Shown: positions 34,076 to 46,172 of the stretch, piece after piece
How positions within the stretch are numbered: position 1 is the stretch's first letter
Layout of the letters: every line of letters begins with the position of its first letter
Assembly (NCBI GenBank): GCA_947095535.1
Contig: OX352773.1
Span: 259,059,590-259,123,589, forward strand
Length of the DNA: 64,000 nucleotides
DNA from: Poecilobothrus nobilitatus
Lineage: Eukaryota > Arthropoda > Insecta > Diptera > Dolichopodidae
Reading direction: 5' to 3'
The notes under the pieces: generated by a model
The model's input: the letters and a program-made list of their open reading frames with translations, nothing else
Told to the model about the DNA's origin: nothing
Database searches by the model: none
Translations under genes and position numbers: made by a program

Positions 34076-34872
34076 GGCGCTATGTTATAACATCAAAAGT
34101 CATAAGTACAAAAAATAAAAATGACATTAGTACGAATTTTTTTTATTTTTTTTTTTTTGTAATTTTTCGTATTTATGGGTTTATGACATTAGAAGCAAAA
34201 TGACATAAGTTCGGAAATTAAAAAAAAAAACACACACAAATACAAAAAACTCTATATAAATTAAGAATATTAGCGAAAATTTACCACAAACGTAAAATAA
34301 TGGAAAAAAAATGATATTTCGAAATGAAACCGAATGGACTTTATTTCTCTTTTGAAGTGGTTATAAGGCCCAATATATCGCGATTACCAATTTATTTCCT
34401 TATTGAAAAGGAAATAATGTCGTTTCGGCCTCATTTCATGGAGCATTATTTCTGAGCATCTATACATATACATATATAGTTGTTACATACTTATTATATT
34501 CTATAGTTGATTAGCCAGTCAGGGTTATTCATTTTTCCAGAATATGTATATATTTATATATATCTAAATAGAAGGGTGAATTCTGAGTTAGGAAGCATTT
34601 TATAGTTTGATTGCAAAATTAAATCGAGTTTAATGTTTTAAGATTTTATTTTGTTGATTTAAGTTTATATGTCTTTACATCTTTTTATCATCAATACTGA
34701 TCTTAAATTACATCCAATTTTAATCATTTAAGCAGGAGGAGAACATAAAATTATAGAATGCTAATTTTCTTTTGATAAATAACCGTTTTTTGTAAAAATA
34801 GGTAGTTATTTTTATGACATAAATTTATCAATATTTTTGCACTTATGTCTTTCGATCTTATGTTATAGCTCC
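34076..34872. mobile_element. Foldback-like element with CATAAGT-type subrepeats
   Basis: The left end GGCGCTATGTTATAACATC, followed by AAAAGTCATAAGTAC, pairs with the right end. Read in reverse complement, the right end is GGAGCTATAACATAAGATCG followed by AAAGACATAAGTGC. Short degenerate repeats related to GACATAAGTACGAAAA occur several times near both ends (34090-34215; 34800-34860). ATATATTT flanks both ends (34068-34075; 34873-34880), but this possible TSD is low complexity. The centre has GAAATGAAAC- and TTATTTCC-type sequence. No ORF. Confidence 0.6.
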
Positions 34873-34880
34873 ATATATTT

Positions 34881-35455
34881 TGTATAAAAAATGTTCATTT
34901 TAATCCTTTCACAAAAAGAATGTTCTTCCGGAGATTAACTAAAAATTTTATATTACTTTTATATGAATACCATTTTAAAAGCATATTATATAGATAAGCT
35001 GGAACTTCAATGCAGTTGCACCACATGTATTAAAAATATGTATTTACATATTATGTAAAGTTATAAAATTGCATTTTTGTTGTTCTTTTTTTTATTCTAG
35101 AGTATTTTATTTAATACATGTAATAAAGAGTTCATTTGTGGTTTAACATATTAAAATATTTTAAAAACAAAGAGAATAATTGAAAGAGAGTATCAATAAA
35201 TATATTTAATTTAATAAAAAAACAAATTTAAATTACTTCCATTTATTTAATTTTTTTTTTTTTTGGTTATTATGAGAATATAAATCTTTTCTTTTCAGGT
35301 CTGGTTGCGATACAAGTATTAAATGATAATTATATATTATTTATTTTATCCACTAATTGCAAAAATGGCTCAAAATTATAGAATTTTATTATGTTTTCCA
35401 ACGATCAATTGTTTCCAATGTAAAAAAAACTACTGTGCATATTATAATATTTCAA
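34881..35455. other. AT-rich DNA, nothing recognised
   Basis: No gene or repeat could be assigned before the transposase remnant. Confidence 0.5.
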
Positions 35456-35945
35456 CATTTTTATTTTAACGGATATGTAAATAAGCAAAACTATCGAATT
35501 TGTGATAAAGAGAATCCGAGAACGTTACATTTACATTTACTACACCCTGTTAGACAAATACTGTTTGGTGTGGTCATTTGGTAATTATGGTCAATAAATT
35601 GATCGGTTCATATTTTTTTTTTTTTTGAAGATAATCATTGACAATAAAAAAGGTTTCAGAAACGGTATACCGAACTATTATAGAAACTTTTTTAAACTTA
35701 GCAGTACAGAATAATTTTAACATATCATTTTAATAGGATAAAGCCACAGTGCATATCGCAAAACCAACAATGGAGAAAATTTGAGAACTTTTCTGTGACA
35801 GAATTGTTTCGTAAAAAGTTCAGACTTCTCCTTCCCTAGATTTCATCTCGCTTGATTTGCTTTTTTGGGGCTACTTTAAAAGACAGTTTTACCTGAATAA
35901 ACCACAAACAATAAACCAGCTTAAGTAAAATATTCGTGAATAAAT
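35456..35945 (+). pseudogene. Decayed DDE transposase (Tc1/mariner superfamily type)
   Basis: Family motifs appear in order but in shifting frames. FNGYVNKQNYR and KENPRTLHLHLLHPVRQ (35467-35552) correspond to the region after the first catalytic Asp in insect DDE_3-like transposases. Then comes a GSYFFFFED-like stretch (35606-35630), then DKATVHIAKPTMEKI (35739-35790, where the second Asp lies), and then SLDLLFWGYFKRQFYLNKPQTINQL (35848-35920, normally following the Pro-Asp of the third acidic position). There are many stops. No terminal inverted repeats were found. It is inactive. Confidence 0.75.
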
Positions 35946-36141
35946 ATGAAAATTGCAGCCAGAAATGTTGGTTTTTTCTTAATATAATCCAACATGGAAT
36001 GATTCACATAATCTTATTATTTTATTCATGGACATCATTGATAACAAACAAGATTTCTGAATTTTTCTAAGCTACTAATCAACTAATCAACTAAATGGAT
36101 ACGTTAGTCAGTAACTAAAAGTGTGCTATCTAAAATAAAAT

Positions 36142-36216
36142 TGGCCCATAAAAAAAGCCCATTCAGGCTTCTCAGGAAACGAGAGCGCAGACAAATTGGC
36201 TAAATCTATACTATAG
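36142..36216 (+). pseudogene. LINE RNase H fragment
   Basis: A 24-codon open piece reading WPIKKAHSGFSGNESADKLA, the signature of the last conserved block of RNase H domains in I/R1-like LINEs (AH-G--GNE-AD-LA). It ends in TAG. Nothing longer is readable upstream. The GC-richer sequence to about 36440 may belong to the same element. Confidence 0.65.
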
Positions 36217-36439
36217 TGTGAATATAAAGTTTATATGATTTACTCACTCCATAGTGAAAGTGGGAGATCTCACCGAAGTGAGGACGTTTAGCCAGGGGAC
36301 GGACCATCGTCCGATTTTTTAGAGGCATAAACCGTTTCGATAAACTGCTGTGATAAATAAGTTTTTCATGAAGTTAGCGTGCACAATGCATAGCAAGGCC
36401 GGAAAGATAGTCCAAATTCAATAACTTCCAAACAACAAC

Positions 36440-37448
36440 AACTAAAATAAAATTTAAAATACTATTTATTTGTTAAAACATTTTGCTTGTTGTATAAATG
36501 AAAATAATAAAATTTTTATTTATGTATTTTTTTTTTTGTAAATTATTTCACTAAAAAATAATTTTTCATATTCGATAAGAATGCATTTCTCGTATCCAGA
36601 ATATTATCAAAAAAAAATATAAATAAAATCTTTATAGGATTCCCAAGTTAACACAAAAATTGAAATAATTTTCTATTCCAAAAAAAAAGAAATAATTATT
36701 TTATTTTTTTATTTATTTAATTCAATATTTTTACATTTCCTATAATTAAATCCTATAATAATTATAACGGTACTTTAAAAGTCCTTTTTGAATTTTATTG
36801 TTTTTTTGCCAGTTGTGCTATAAAATCCTATTAATCCTATTATTAAATTGTAATAATTATACACATTATTTGTGAACTTCTCTAAAAATATGTAAACAAT
36901 ATTTTTGTATAAATGTTTAATAGAATTTTATAAAATATTAATTAGACGATAAACATAAAATTAAAAGCCAAAATTTAATGAATTAAATAAATTACTATAA
37001 TTTTACTATATTGCTATCAAATTACAATGCAGTCAAAATTGCGAATGTCTTATTCATACAATCTTAACTTGATAAATTAAACCTTTACTTTGATAAATTA
37101 AATTAAAGTTCCTTTCTATATCAAAGACAAGTTTAGTTAGACTCTATTTTTGCTTTTATTAGTTTCAATGATATCCTAATAATTTTATAATACATTCAAA
37201 TATCTTAAAAATTAAATAATTATATAACGAAAAAAAAAAAGTATTTAATCTTTTGAGATTAATTTTCTTTATACACTATCCTAGTTTATTTTTTAATTCT
37301 TTTATTCTGATTCATTTAAACCACAAAATGGGAGAAAAACCTTACAAATATTTTAAACATATATAATACTTTTTCAAAATATTTAAAATATGTCGTCTAT
37401 ATGCCAGAGTTTTGTAAATCTGAGCGATTATTAGTTCATAGTTCTTAA
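36440..37448. other. AT-rich DNA, nothing recognised
   Basis: No gene or named repeat seen. Confidence 0.5.
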
Positions 37449-37462
37449 AATAAATTAAGATA

Positions 37463-37646
37463 GGACCTCGGCGGCCTAGTGGATAAGAGCGTATAAAATA
37501 AACACCGAGGGAGTTTGGGTTCAAATCCCACACACGTCGTAAAAATTGTTCCCCCTTACGACATTTACAGCCACGCCTGAAGAGGAAAAGCTGTGTAATT
37601 TTCTGTCCACATTTATGTGACAGAGAAATGCATTAAAAAAAAACAT
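37463..37646 (+). mobile_element. tRNA-derived SINE, copy E (nearly full length)
   Basis: The head includes CTCGGCGGCCTAGTGGATAA with the A box at 37472-37482, and the B box GGGTTCAAATCCC lies at 37517-37529. The body has CCTTACGACATTTACAGCC and CTGTCCACATTTATGTG; the tail has AATGCATTAAAAAA. A short deletion has removed part of the anticodon region. TSD 14 bp with one mismatch (37449-37462; 37647-37660, AATAAATYAAGATA). Confidence 0.9.
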
Positions 37647-37660
37647 AATAAATCAAGATA

Positions 37661-38994
37661 TGACTATTTACTTTTGATCACAGAAAAATGGAAGCATTGG
37701 TAACACTTTTAGTTTAATTATAAATTTATTCGATCATAGATTAATTTATTACATTTCATTTTTCCATTAAATAAATTCCTTTGTGTTTCCTTTGCATTGT
37801 TTAAATTCTAAATATACCATTGATAGCCAGGACATTCGGCACTTGTTTTGATACAACAGAATATTCTTAACTATTTCATTTAGAAATGAGAAAACTATAT
37901 ATATATGTATCTATATATATGTATTTATTGTATTATATGAAATAGAGAGTAACCAACAAACAAAAAAATAATCTTACTAAATCAAAATTAGCCCTACCTA
38001 ACTACATATCAATAAACACTACAAAAATACTAGACATATAATCTGATAAAAAAATATTTTATATTATGTACATTATTTCCTCAATTGATAACAACTTTAA
38101 GTAAAAAAAAACATTATCTATTATATTAAAAATAAATTATTGAAGTAGCAGTAAATTTTGTTTTTCTAACGTTTGATAATAGCTTAGAGGATTTCTAATA
38201 TGAATAAACAATTTTTATTTTTCAATATCACTGATACCTAAGTATATTAGTTAATAATGATCATAGTTTTTACCTAGAAGTATGCAATTTTCTTATTTTA
38301 AATATTATTTAGAATTCTAAGCAATTCAATCGATGATTCGCAGGTGTTGTGGTTAAACACGTGACTTATTAACCGAGGGAGTGCGGGCTCAAATTTTGCA
38401 CAGATAGCAAATATTTTTAATAAACAATTTTGAGCAAAAACTTATATTCATAAATAGCTATTGTCGGAAACAATAAAAAAAAATAATAAATACTTCTAGT
38501 ATAACTAGAAAAGAACCTTAGATACAAGATATATATTACATAATATTTTTTTAGAATTAATGAAGATATGTATTTAAATAATATAAATAAGAGTGCTGGC
38601 ATTTGTTACAGCCATGTGCATTTAAAGTTTTCAATTCTTTTAAGTTTTATTTTTAATTGTAAACTATAGAAATTGAAATAAAATAAAACATTAAAAAAAA
38701 TAAAAAAAATTTACCGTATTTTTTATTTGTGAACAAAAAATATGATAGAGCGAGCTATTGCACAGCCATGTACAAATGAATTGCCATGAACATAAAATTG
38801 TATATAAGAATTCTGTTTTAAGTTTTGTTTTACCTGGAGGCCAGATGACACAGTTTTAGCAGGATAATGCACAAATACATGAACATTTTTTACAATACTA
38901 TTACATTAGTAATTGAGATAGTAATTTGATACTTCGAACAATTAAAAATAGCGACAAATGGAAAACAAAATGCATTTCAAATAAATTTGATTGT
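37661..38994. other. AT-rich DNA with one tRNA-like remnant
   Basis: No gene. At 38345-38400 a tRNA-like arrangement (GTTGTGGTTAAACACGTGAC and CGGGCTCAAATTTTGC) may be the decayed head of a second tRNA-derived SINE family. Confidence 0.4.
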
Positions 38995-39670
38995 TCAAAA
39001 TTTGAGATGAATTGGAGGAGTTGTTCGGGTACCTCCCACACAATTCCCAAAACCGAACAAGCATATCTTCGAAATTAATAAAGACAGAAACTTCAAATTT
39101 GATACGAGGGTGCTGTTTCCTGAATCTCTGATTTGTCTAAGACTTGAGATGAATTGAACAGATTGTTCGGATACCTCCCATACAACTCCCAAAACCGAAC
39201 AAGCATATCTTCGAAATTAATAAAGATAGAAACTGCAAATTTGATACGAGGGTATTGTTTCCTGAATCCCTGATTTGTCTAAAATTTCAGATGAATTGGA
39301 ATGGTTGTTCGAGTATCTGCCACACAACTCCCAAGGCCAAACAAGCATATCTTCAAAATTAATAAATATAAAAACTTGAAATTTGATATAAGAGTGTTCT
39401 ACACTGTTCTGGCGATGTCTCTAAAATTTGAGATGAATTGGGGTTGTGGTCCGCGTGCCTTCACACACTTCCCAAAACCTAACAAGCATTTTTTCGAATT
39501 TAATAAAGATAGAAATCTGAAATTTTGTACAAATTTTGTATTTATTTTTTTTAGCTTAGGTATATTAAATACCTAACTAAAATAACTTATGGATTTTTAA
39601 TTTAATTTGAATTTTTTAGGTGTAGGGTATAAATAAGTCGGTTGCATCGACTTACTGTTACTTTTACTTG
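38995..39670. mobile_element. 142-bp tandem-repeat element, copy 1 (left end missing)
   Basis: Four units start at 39004, 39146, 39288 and 39430, spaced exactly 142 bases. Each contains GAGATGAATTGG, a CCCAAAACCGAACAAGCATA-type block and TTCGAAATTAATAAAGA. The right end (39620-39633, GTGTAGGGTATAAA, then AAGTCGGTTGCATCGACTTA) is shared with the complete copy at 58 kb. The left TIR and GTCC array are absent, so this copy is truncated. Confidence 0.85.
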
Positions 39671-39885
39671 TTTTATTTTTAATTTGATATTTTGTTTGTG
39701 TCTATTTTAAACATGAATTTTTTTGAAAAAATTAAAAATAAACTTGAAAAATTTTCATAAAATATATTTTATATTATATAATTTGAAAATGTTGATATTA
39801 AATTAAATGTCTTGATAGTAAAAATGCCACATACGTTACACAGACAGTAATTTGACATTTCTTACTACACACTCGCAAGATAACG

Positions 39886-40690
39886 ACTTCCGGAAATGAA
39901 ATAACACCGCAAAATTTTAAGTGGAAAATAATCCCACAAAAATTGGGGCGTTATTTCATTTTTTGGGGTCTTATTTCATTTTCTGTTTGAGGCCTTCTTT
40001 CATATGAAATAATCCTCCAAAACAAAATAATTTTGCAAATGAAACAACCCCCAAAACAACATTATTTTGGTGAATGATTTATTTTGTTTTATTTATTTTA
40101 ATAAATGATGAAATGAATTAACCTTTTATATTTGTTTTAAATATGTCCAGTTTCAAGTTTGTTCTTCTAGAGTTGGGAACTTAAATCCTGTCTGATAAAC
40201 TTTATAACCTATAGACTTTGACTGCTTTTCCTATTTTCAAAATTTCTGAAAAAAGCGTATAATCCTGACTTTGCAACCTAAAAATCTCTAAAATCAACTC
40301 TAAAATCCCTCCTAATTCAGAATCTCGCATATACTTAAATACATAAATATTTTGTGAAACGCGAATAACCCCGATTTTGTAACAAACTATAAAATCGCTT
40401 CTAATACAGAATCTCGCTTATGCATATACGAGTATGTAAACATTCTGCAAAAAGGCAATACCCTGATTTCGTCGCCAACTTTAAGATCCCTTCTATTTTT
40501 CGGATCCCTTTTGTTGTTCGTGCAAACGTAATGAATACTTAACTAATATATGTTAATTAAGTTTTCTTAGTAGATAACATCTTAAAAGAATTGGGGGGAT
40601 TATTTCATTTCATAATGAAATAATCCCTAATTTTTTTGGATGTTATTTCATTTGTTTTTTGGAGATTAATTTTTGAGGGGCTATTTCCGA
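39886..40690. mobile_element. Foldback-like element with TTATTTCATTT subrepeats
   Basis: The left arm (39890-40060) and right arm (40590-40690) carry inverted, degenerate repeats of the type GGGGNNTTATTTCATTTT. The ends CCGGAAATGAAATAAC and, in reverse complement, TCGGAAATAGCCCC are similar. The centre (40240-40510) holds a degenerate tandem repeat of about 110 bases with AATCCTGATTTTGYAAC and TAATTCAGAATCTCGC. Similar sequence occurs inside the Foldback-like element at 2.2-3.1 kb. No TSD found. Confidence 0.5.
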
Positions 40691-40699
40691 CAGCCGCTA

Positions 40700-41963
40700 G
40701 AAACATGTTAATTTGTTAAAATCAACAGGAATATGAGAATATTATTGCATTTATAACATAAAAGCTATAAATTTAGTAACTAATTGTTAACACATACAAG
40801 AAAACAGAAAATAACCTTTTAATATTAGTAGTCGGTAACTTAGAAAAGCAACAGTGAATTGCAAAATTTATAAACTTTAAAGCATTGCAGACGAACCCCT
40901 TATGAAATTTCCCTTGAGAAATAGCAGCGGTTTAAGTTGCGAACTTTAGTTAATGGAACCAAAGTTTAAATGCTAGTTGTACAAGTAAAATTTTTTGGTC
41001 TAGTATTCGTTCGGTTTCAGATCAGGTATTATTCGTCATTGTTTGCAAATTAATGGTAAACAAATATCAAATTAATATCAAATTATTACGTATTGGTACA
41101 ACATGTATAACAAATTAACAAACAAATATTCTAATGTGGAAAAAAAAATTTTATTTAAACTTCAAAACTTATATTATCCGAATATTAAAAATTTTACGTT
41201 AAAAGAATTTTAATTTTTACCTATTTAATGGGTTTAGATGCCCAATAACGAAATCTTTGGTATAGTGCGGACTTAATAACATTTTTTTAAGTTTAAACTT
41301 ATATTTTCGCACATATAGGGTTTTGAATAACGATATTACTCTTAACTTCATAAATCATAAGTTATGACAATCATTCGTTGTCATTCAAAAAACATTCGTT
41401 AAGTCACAAGTATACGAGAGAGCGAATGTACAAATCATATTTAATCAATAGTAATTTGACGTTTTTCAAAAGATTTGTTAGATTTGTTATGAGTTTATAG
41501 ATAAAGGGTTGTAATTTTATATATCTATTTTGTATATGTATAATATAATCATATCGAATCATATAAATATAAATATGATAGCTAATGATTATTATAGTTA
41601 GGGATATAGTAATTAAAAAGGGACTATGTGAATTGGACTTACGTTACTCTTTTCCATTTAACTCATCATATCATATTATTACAAAATATGAAACAATTGA
41701 TTTGTAGCAATTAAAATTAGAGTATAATCTAGGAATATGTTCCTAAAAGTAGTTGTGATTAAATGGGATGTGATAAATATGGGGAAAATGTTAATAAAGT
41801 GAGGTTGGAAGATAAGGACTTTATGAATCTGTTTAGAATTTGGGTAGATTTTAAATCGAAAAATCACCAATTTTTGAGAATACATTGTATGGTAATAAGT
41901 TTCACTTTTTTATACTTCTGACAACAAATGAATTGCTAAAACGAGTACGGTATCCTTTAGGTT
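40700..41963. other. Non-coding DNA, nothing recognised
   Basis: Somewhat less A/T-monotonous than its neighbours but no exon, domain or repeat family could be identified. Confidence 0.45.
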
Positions 41964-42167
41964 GTTCCATGCAGCAGGATCAATTGCAACTCCTCTTGTG
42001 GTACCTTAGAATTGTTTGAGAGTTGGCATCTGTGATTTTATTTCATCAGAATATCACTGAGGCAGTTCCATGCAGCAGGATCAATTGCAGCTCCTCTTGT
42101 GGTGCTTTGTGAATTGTTTGAGAGTTAGCACCTGTGATTTAATTTCATCAAGGCAAGTGTAATTACC
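41964..42167. repeat. Tandem duplication, two units of about 101 bp
   Basis: GTTCCATGCAGCAGGATCAA begins at 41964 and again at 42065. Each unit continues with CTCCTCTTGTGG, AATTGTTTGAGAGTT and GTGATTT-ATTTCATCA. The units differ at several positions, so the duplication is not brand new. No coding frame is conserved between them. Confidence 0.85.
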
Positions 42168-44026
42168 TACTGATATCTTGTCTTAAAAAGAGAAAGAGCT
42201 TTAATATTATAAGGGATGTCAAGAAAAATAAGAGTATTAATCCGCACGTGGTCATCAATAAGACGACAAACGCGATTCCTATAAAAAACAAGGTATTGTT
42301 ATTACTTATTTTATTAGTATTATATGCAAAATTATTGAAATCATATTTCTGAGAACATATATTAAATAGAAATTATAGAAATAAATTAAAAGAATATATT
42401 ACACAATTATATTCTCTGTATCACAAAATGTTCCTCTTTGTTCCAACATTAACTATAATATCATTTTACCTGTAAAATATTCTCAAAAGTAAATTAGTTT
42501 ATTTCATCTCATATTTAATTGTATCTATTTAGTATAAACAGATCATCTTTTTTTTTTTACAGAAATTATTCAATACAAAACTATTTAATTTTCAGGAATA
42601 AGAATGATGAGCACAATGAACTTATTTATAATTACAAAAAAATAAAAACAAAAAAAAACATTTTTTTTATATCACTTAATAAGTCAATTATTACTTCTTG
42701 CAAAAAAAAAAAATAAAAAAATTACATATGTATACATTATATGAGTATGCAATTTTTATGTACCAAATCATTTGTAAAATAAAGAAAAAAAAAATAAAAT
42801 CATTTGTGTCTATTAAACGTCTATCACCTAAGGTCTTCTTTTTTTTTTTTATGAGGCAACAAGTTTTTTATCTTATTTTATTTTATATAATTTTTTTTTT
42901 TTGTTTTTTTTTTTTTAAATGTCAGCAAAGAATTTGCATACAAGAGGCAGTAGACTTTTAATGATTTTTTTTTTCCCAGCTAGTTATTAGCATTATATAT
43001 ATACAAATATACATATATTGTATTCTAACTTACGTACACATATATATGTACATATATATTAGATGCTTTACATTTTGTACTTAATTATTGTAATATATGT
43101 GTCAATTAAGGTATTCTTGTCTTTTTAATTGTCTTTTTTTTTTCTTTCTTTTGTCATCATCTCTGAAAACCTAAGGATATGAAATAAAAAAACACAATTT
43201 AAAAGTCTTTTCATATTAACACTTAATTTTTATCAGAAATCAAGAGTAATTAAAATTTAAAAATAAAAAGAAAGAAAAGAATATATCAAGATTTTTTACT
43301 GAATATAAAATTGAATATCAATAAATAAAAAACAAAAAAAAAAAAAAACAGAATAAAAATTGCAGTAGATATTCTTTTATTTTCTTATACTTTTCATAAT
43401 CTATTACATCTATGGATATGACGTCTATACATTTTTTTCTGTTTATGAGAAAAAAAAAAAAACAAATTTTTTTATATTTGTTTCTGTTATTTTTACATTT
43501 CATACTTAAATAGAAAATTAAAAAATTTTTATTCAGATTTTAGTTTTCTATTTATTATTTAATTTTTTTTTTATTTTGTTTTTTTAATTTTTTGTTATTA
43601 CAAAATAATACCCACAAATATAAAAAGGAGTATTCTATAGGGTACAGAAAATGCCCGGCAGTTAAATATAAAAAAAAAAAAACATTTTCGCCAACATATT
43701 TAATTCAGAATCCCACTAATGAAAAAAAAACATATTACATTATATTCACCATATTTCAAAAAATATATATAATATAAATGTGTATATACATATTAAGTAT
43801 GTACTTTATATTTAATTCAAAAATTTCCTATTCCTTCTTATTTTCTGAAAAAATCAAAAATTCCCTTTTTATTTATATATTTACAGATGCAGGTGTATAC
43901 TCATAAAAAATACAATTGAATGTTCCTTTCAACATAAAAAAAAAATACTAAGAAATTTTAGGAGAAATTTAATATTTTTATTTTAATTATTGCTATTTAT
44001 ATTTTTTCTCTGTATTTAAATTTCAA

Positions 44027-44032
<6 letters not shown>

Positions 44033-44078
<46 letters not shown>
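44033..44078. repeat. (TA)n microsatellite
   Basis: An almost uninterrupted TA run of about 46 bases. Confidence 0.9.
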
Positions 44079-44081
<3 letters not shown>

Positions 44082-44792
44082 ATACTAGTATGTATGTAGG
44101 TTACGGTGGTCATGAAAATTTGGTGAACAAAATAAAATCATTTTTCTTAATAAAAAAAACAATACTAAGAAAATTCCATAAACTAAAGTACGGTTAATGT
44201 CGGTGATGTTCATATATGTATATGTATATGTATGTGTTTCCATACTAATATCATCATATGTGTATTTATGAAATAAAAATTCCCCTATTAAATTCATTTG
44301 AAAGTTATTTAAATTAATTCCACGTTTCAAAATTTTTAATAAATCTCAACAGTCCACAATACAACAATACACAATTGATATATCTGTTCATTTTACTACA
44401 TATATCTTTTTTCACCATATTCACCACAAATTTTGCCAAAATATAAAATTTAAACCAGTAAAACAACAAAAAAAAAAAATAACTAAAAATATTCTTTGAT
44501 TTTTGACATCTAATGAAAAATTTTTACCCTACAATATGGAGGAAAGCTTTTAAGATAATGTCATTTATTCTTTTTAAATGAGATTTTGTTTGTGTATGTG
44601 TGCGAATTAAAATGATGAAATTAATATGGAGATATTATTTCTATTTGTATATTTTATATTGTATATATATGAATGACACAACATCCAAAATTTCCAATGT
44701 TAAATTAAACATAAAATGAAATTAAAAAATAAGAAAATGAATAAATGAAAATTTAATTTAAGAGAACAAAATATAAATAAAATAAAATAGTT

Positions 44793-44800
44793 TTGTTTTT

Positions 44801-44832
<32 letters not shown>
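44793..44832. repeat. (TTTTG)n microsatellite
   Basis: Consecutive TTTTG units, with one expanded T run. Confidence 0.85.
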
Positions 44833-44863
44833 GTACATTTTATTTGCTTATAATTAATTGTAT

Positions 44864-44894
<31 letters not shown>

Positions 44895-45449
44895 ATATGT
44901 ATGCTTATATTAATTTAGAGTACATATTGAAATAAAATACTATATGTACATGAAAAAAGTAAAAATTTATAGGTTACTTATGAAATTAATTAAGCTTTAA
45001 CAAAACAAAAAAAAAAAACAAAAAACCAGCTCAACTCAACTCATAATTTCTTAATAATAATAAAATCAATAATATTCATTATAAAAATACAAAAAATTTT
45101 GACTTTTTCCAGTAAAATAAAAAAGATAAGTAGTTTTGAACAAAGTAAAACATAAAAAAAAAAAATAAAAAAAAAATGGTAATCAGTACTCTATTTTTAG
45201 AGTACTAAATAATGTTAACTGTAAATATTTAATATACCAAATTATATTAGGTAGGTACATGTGAAAATGAAATATTTATGTCATGTCAAAAAAGGAAATC
45301 ACATGTCATTCTTATTGGATTTATTAACAACACCACATTTTTTTTTTCAATTAAAAAATGTTAAGGTCGTTTTCTAAAGTTCTCATAAGTGTTCCAAAAA
45401 CCAATGTCAGATAAATAAATAAAACAAAAATAAATTCATACCACAAAAC

Positions 45450-46172
45450 GAAGAAGAATTCAATTTGGTTTTTAGTACATTTCCAAAAAAAATTTCAAAA
45501 AATGTGCCTATTAGTTTCACTCTGTCCGTCCGTCCGTTTGTTTACACCATTACTTCTACACCATTACATATAGAGGAAGAAAATTTTAACAATCAGCTGC
45601 AGCCCTTGAAACTTTGAAAAAGTCCTAGTTTTAAATGAGTATATCTCATGCTCTGCTTAACATTTTTACAATCTGAAAACGTCATTCAATAGGAATTTTC
45701 TTTACCTTTCTAAGTCAATATGAATATTATACAATTTTTTTAAATTTAGTATTTAAATTTACCATTATGTGAAAACCAAATTTTAGATAATATTTCTTTT
45801 TTCATAATTCCGGCACTCTTTAAGATAGGAACTTGAAATTTTGAGACAAGAAAGAACTTTAACTACCCCTTGCTTAAGACCAAAAATTGAAAATTTGCTA
45901 TTTTTAAACACCTGTAACTCAGGTACCTGTACAAATTTTTCTTCGGCAAGATATAAAAATTAAACCTTCAGTAATATGTTTTTACGTGTATTAACGGTTT
46001 TTCTTAGTTAGGGTTCTGGATTTACAAAACCTCAAAATTGCAAAAAAAAGTCCTCCTTTCAGATTTTTGCTTATATCAAATTTTGGTACAAGTCGTAATT
46101 CTAAAAAGGTTGTATTATGTTTTGGAAATATGCGTTTTTAAAAACCTTTGATTTACATTCTACCTTGTTTAT
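45450..46172. mobile_element. TIR element with GTCC array, copy 1 (short form)
   Basis: Ends are inverted: the left GGTTTTTAGTACATTTCC corresponds to the right GGAAATATGCG and TTTTTAAAAACC. The interior has CACTCTGTCCGTCCGTCCG (45521-45539), then blocks GAAACTTTGAAAAAG, CATAATTCCGGCAC and ACACCTGTAACTCAGG, all shared in order with the longer copy at 51-52 kb. It is about 340 bases shorter, consistent with an internal deletion. No ORF. Confidence 0.75.

Larger units (their letters stand above)
42168..45449. other. AT-rich DNA with microsatellites
   Basis: Contains the longest TA microsatellite of the window (44033-44078) and a TTTTG pentanucleotide repeat (44793-44832). Several open frames of 60-90 codons are Lys/Asn/Phe homopolymer artefacts. 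No gene. Confidence 0.55.

Noticed and set aside
37342..37533. 63-codon minus-strand frame
   Set aside because: It is translated antisense SINE copy E plus flank.
39004..39560. Regularly spaced repeats resembling a CRISPR-like array
   Set aside because: The 142-bp units are contiguous with no unique spacers, and the DNA is clearly eukaryotic.
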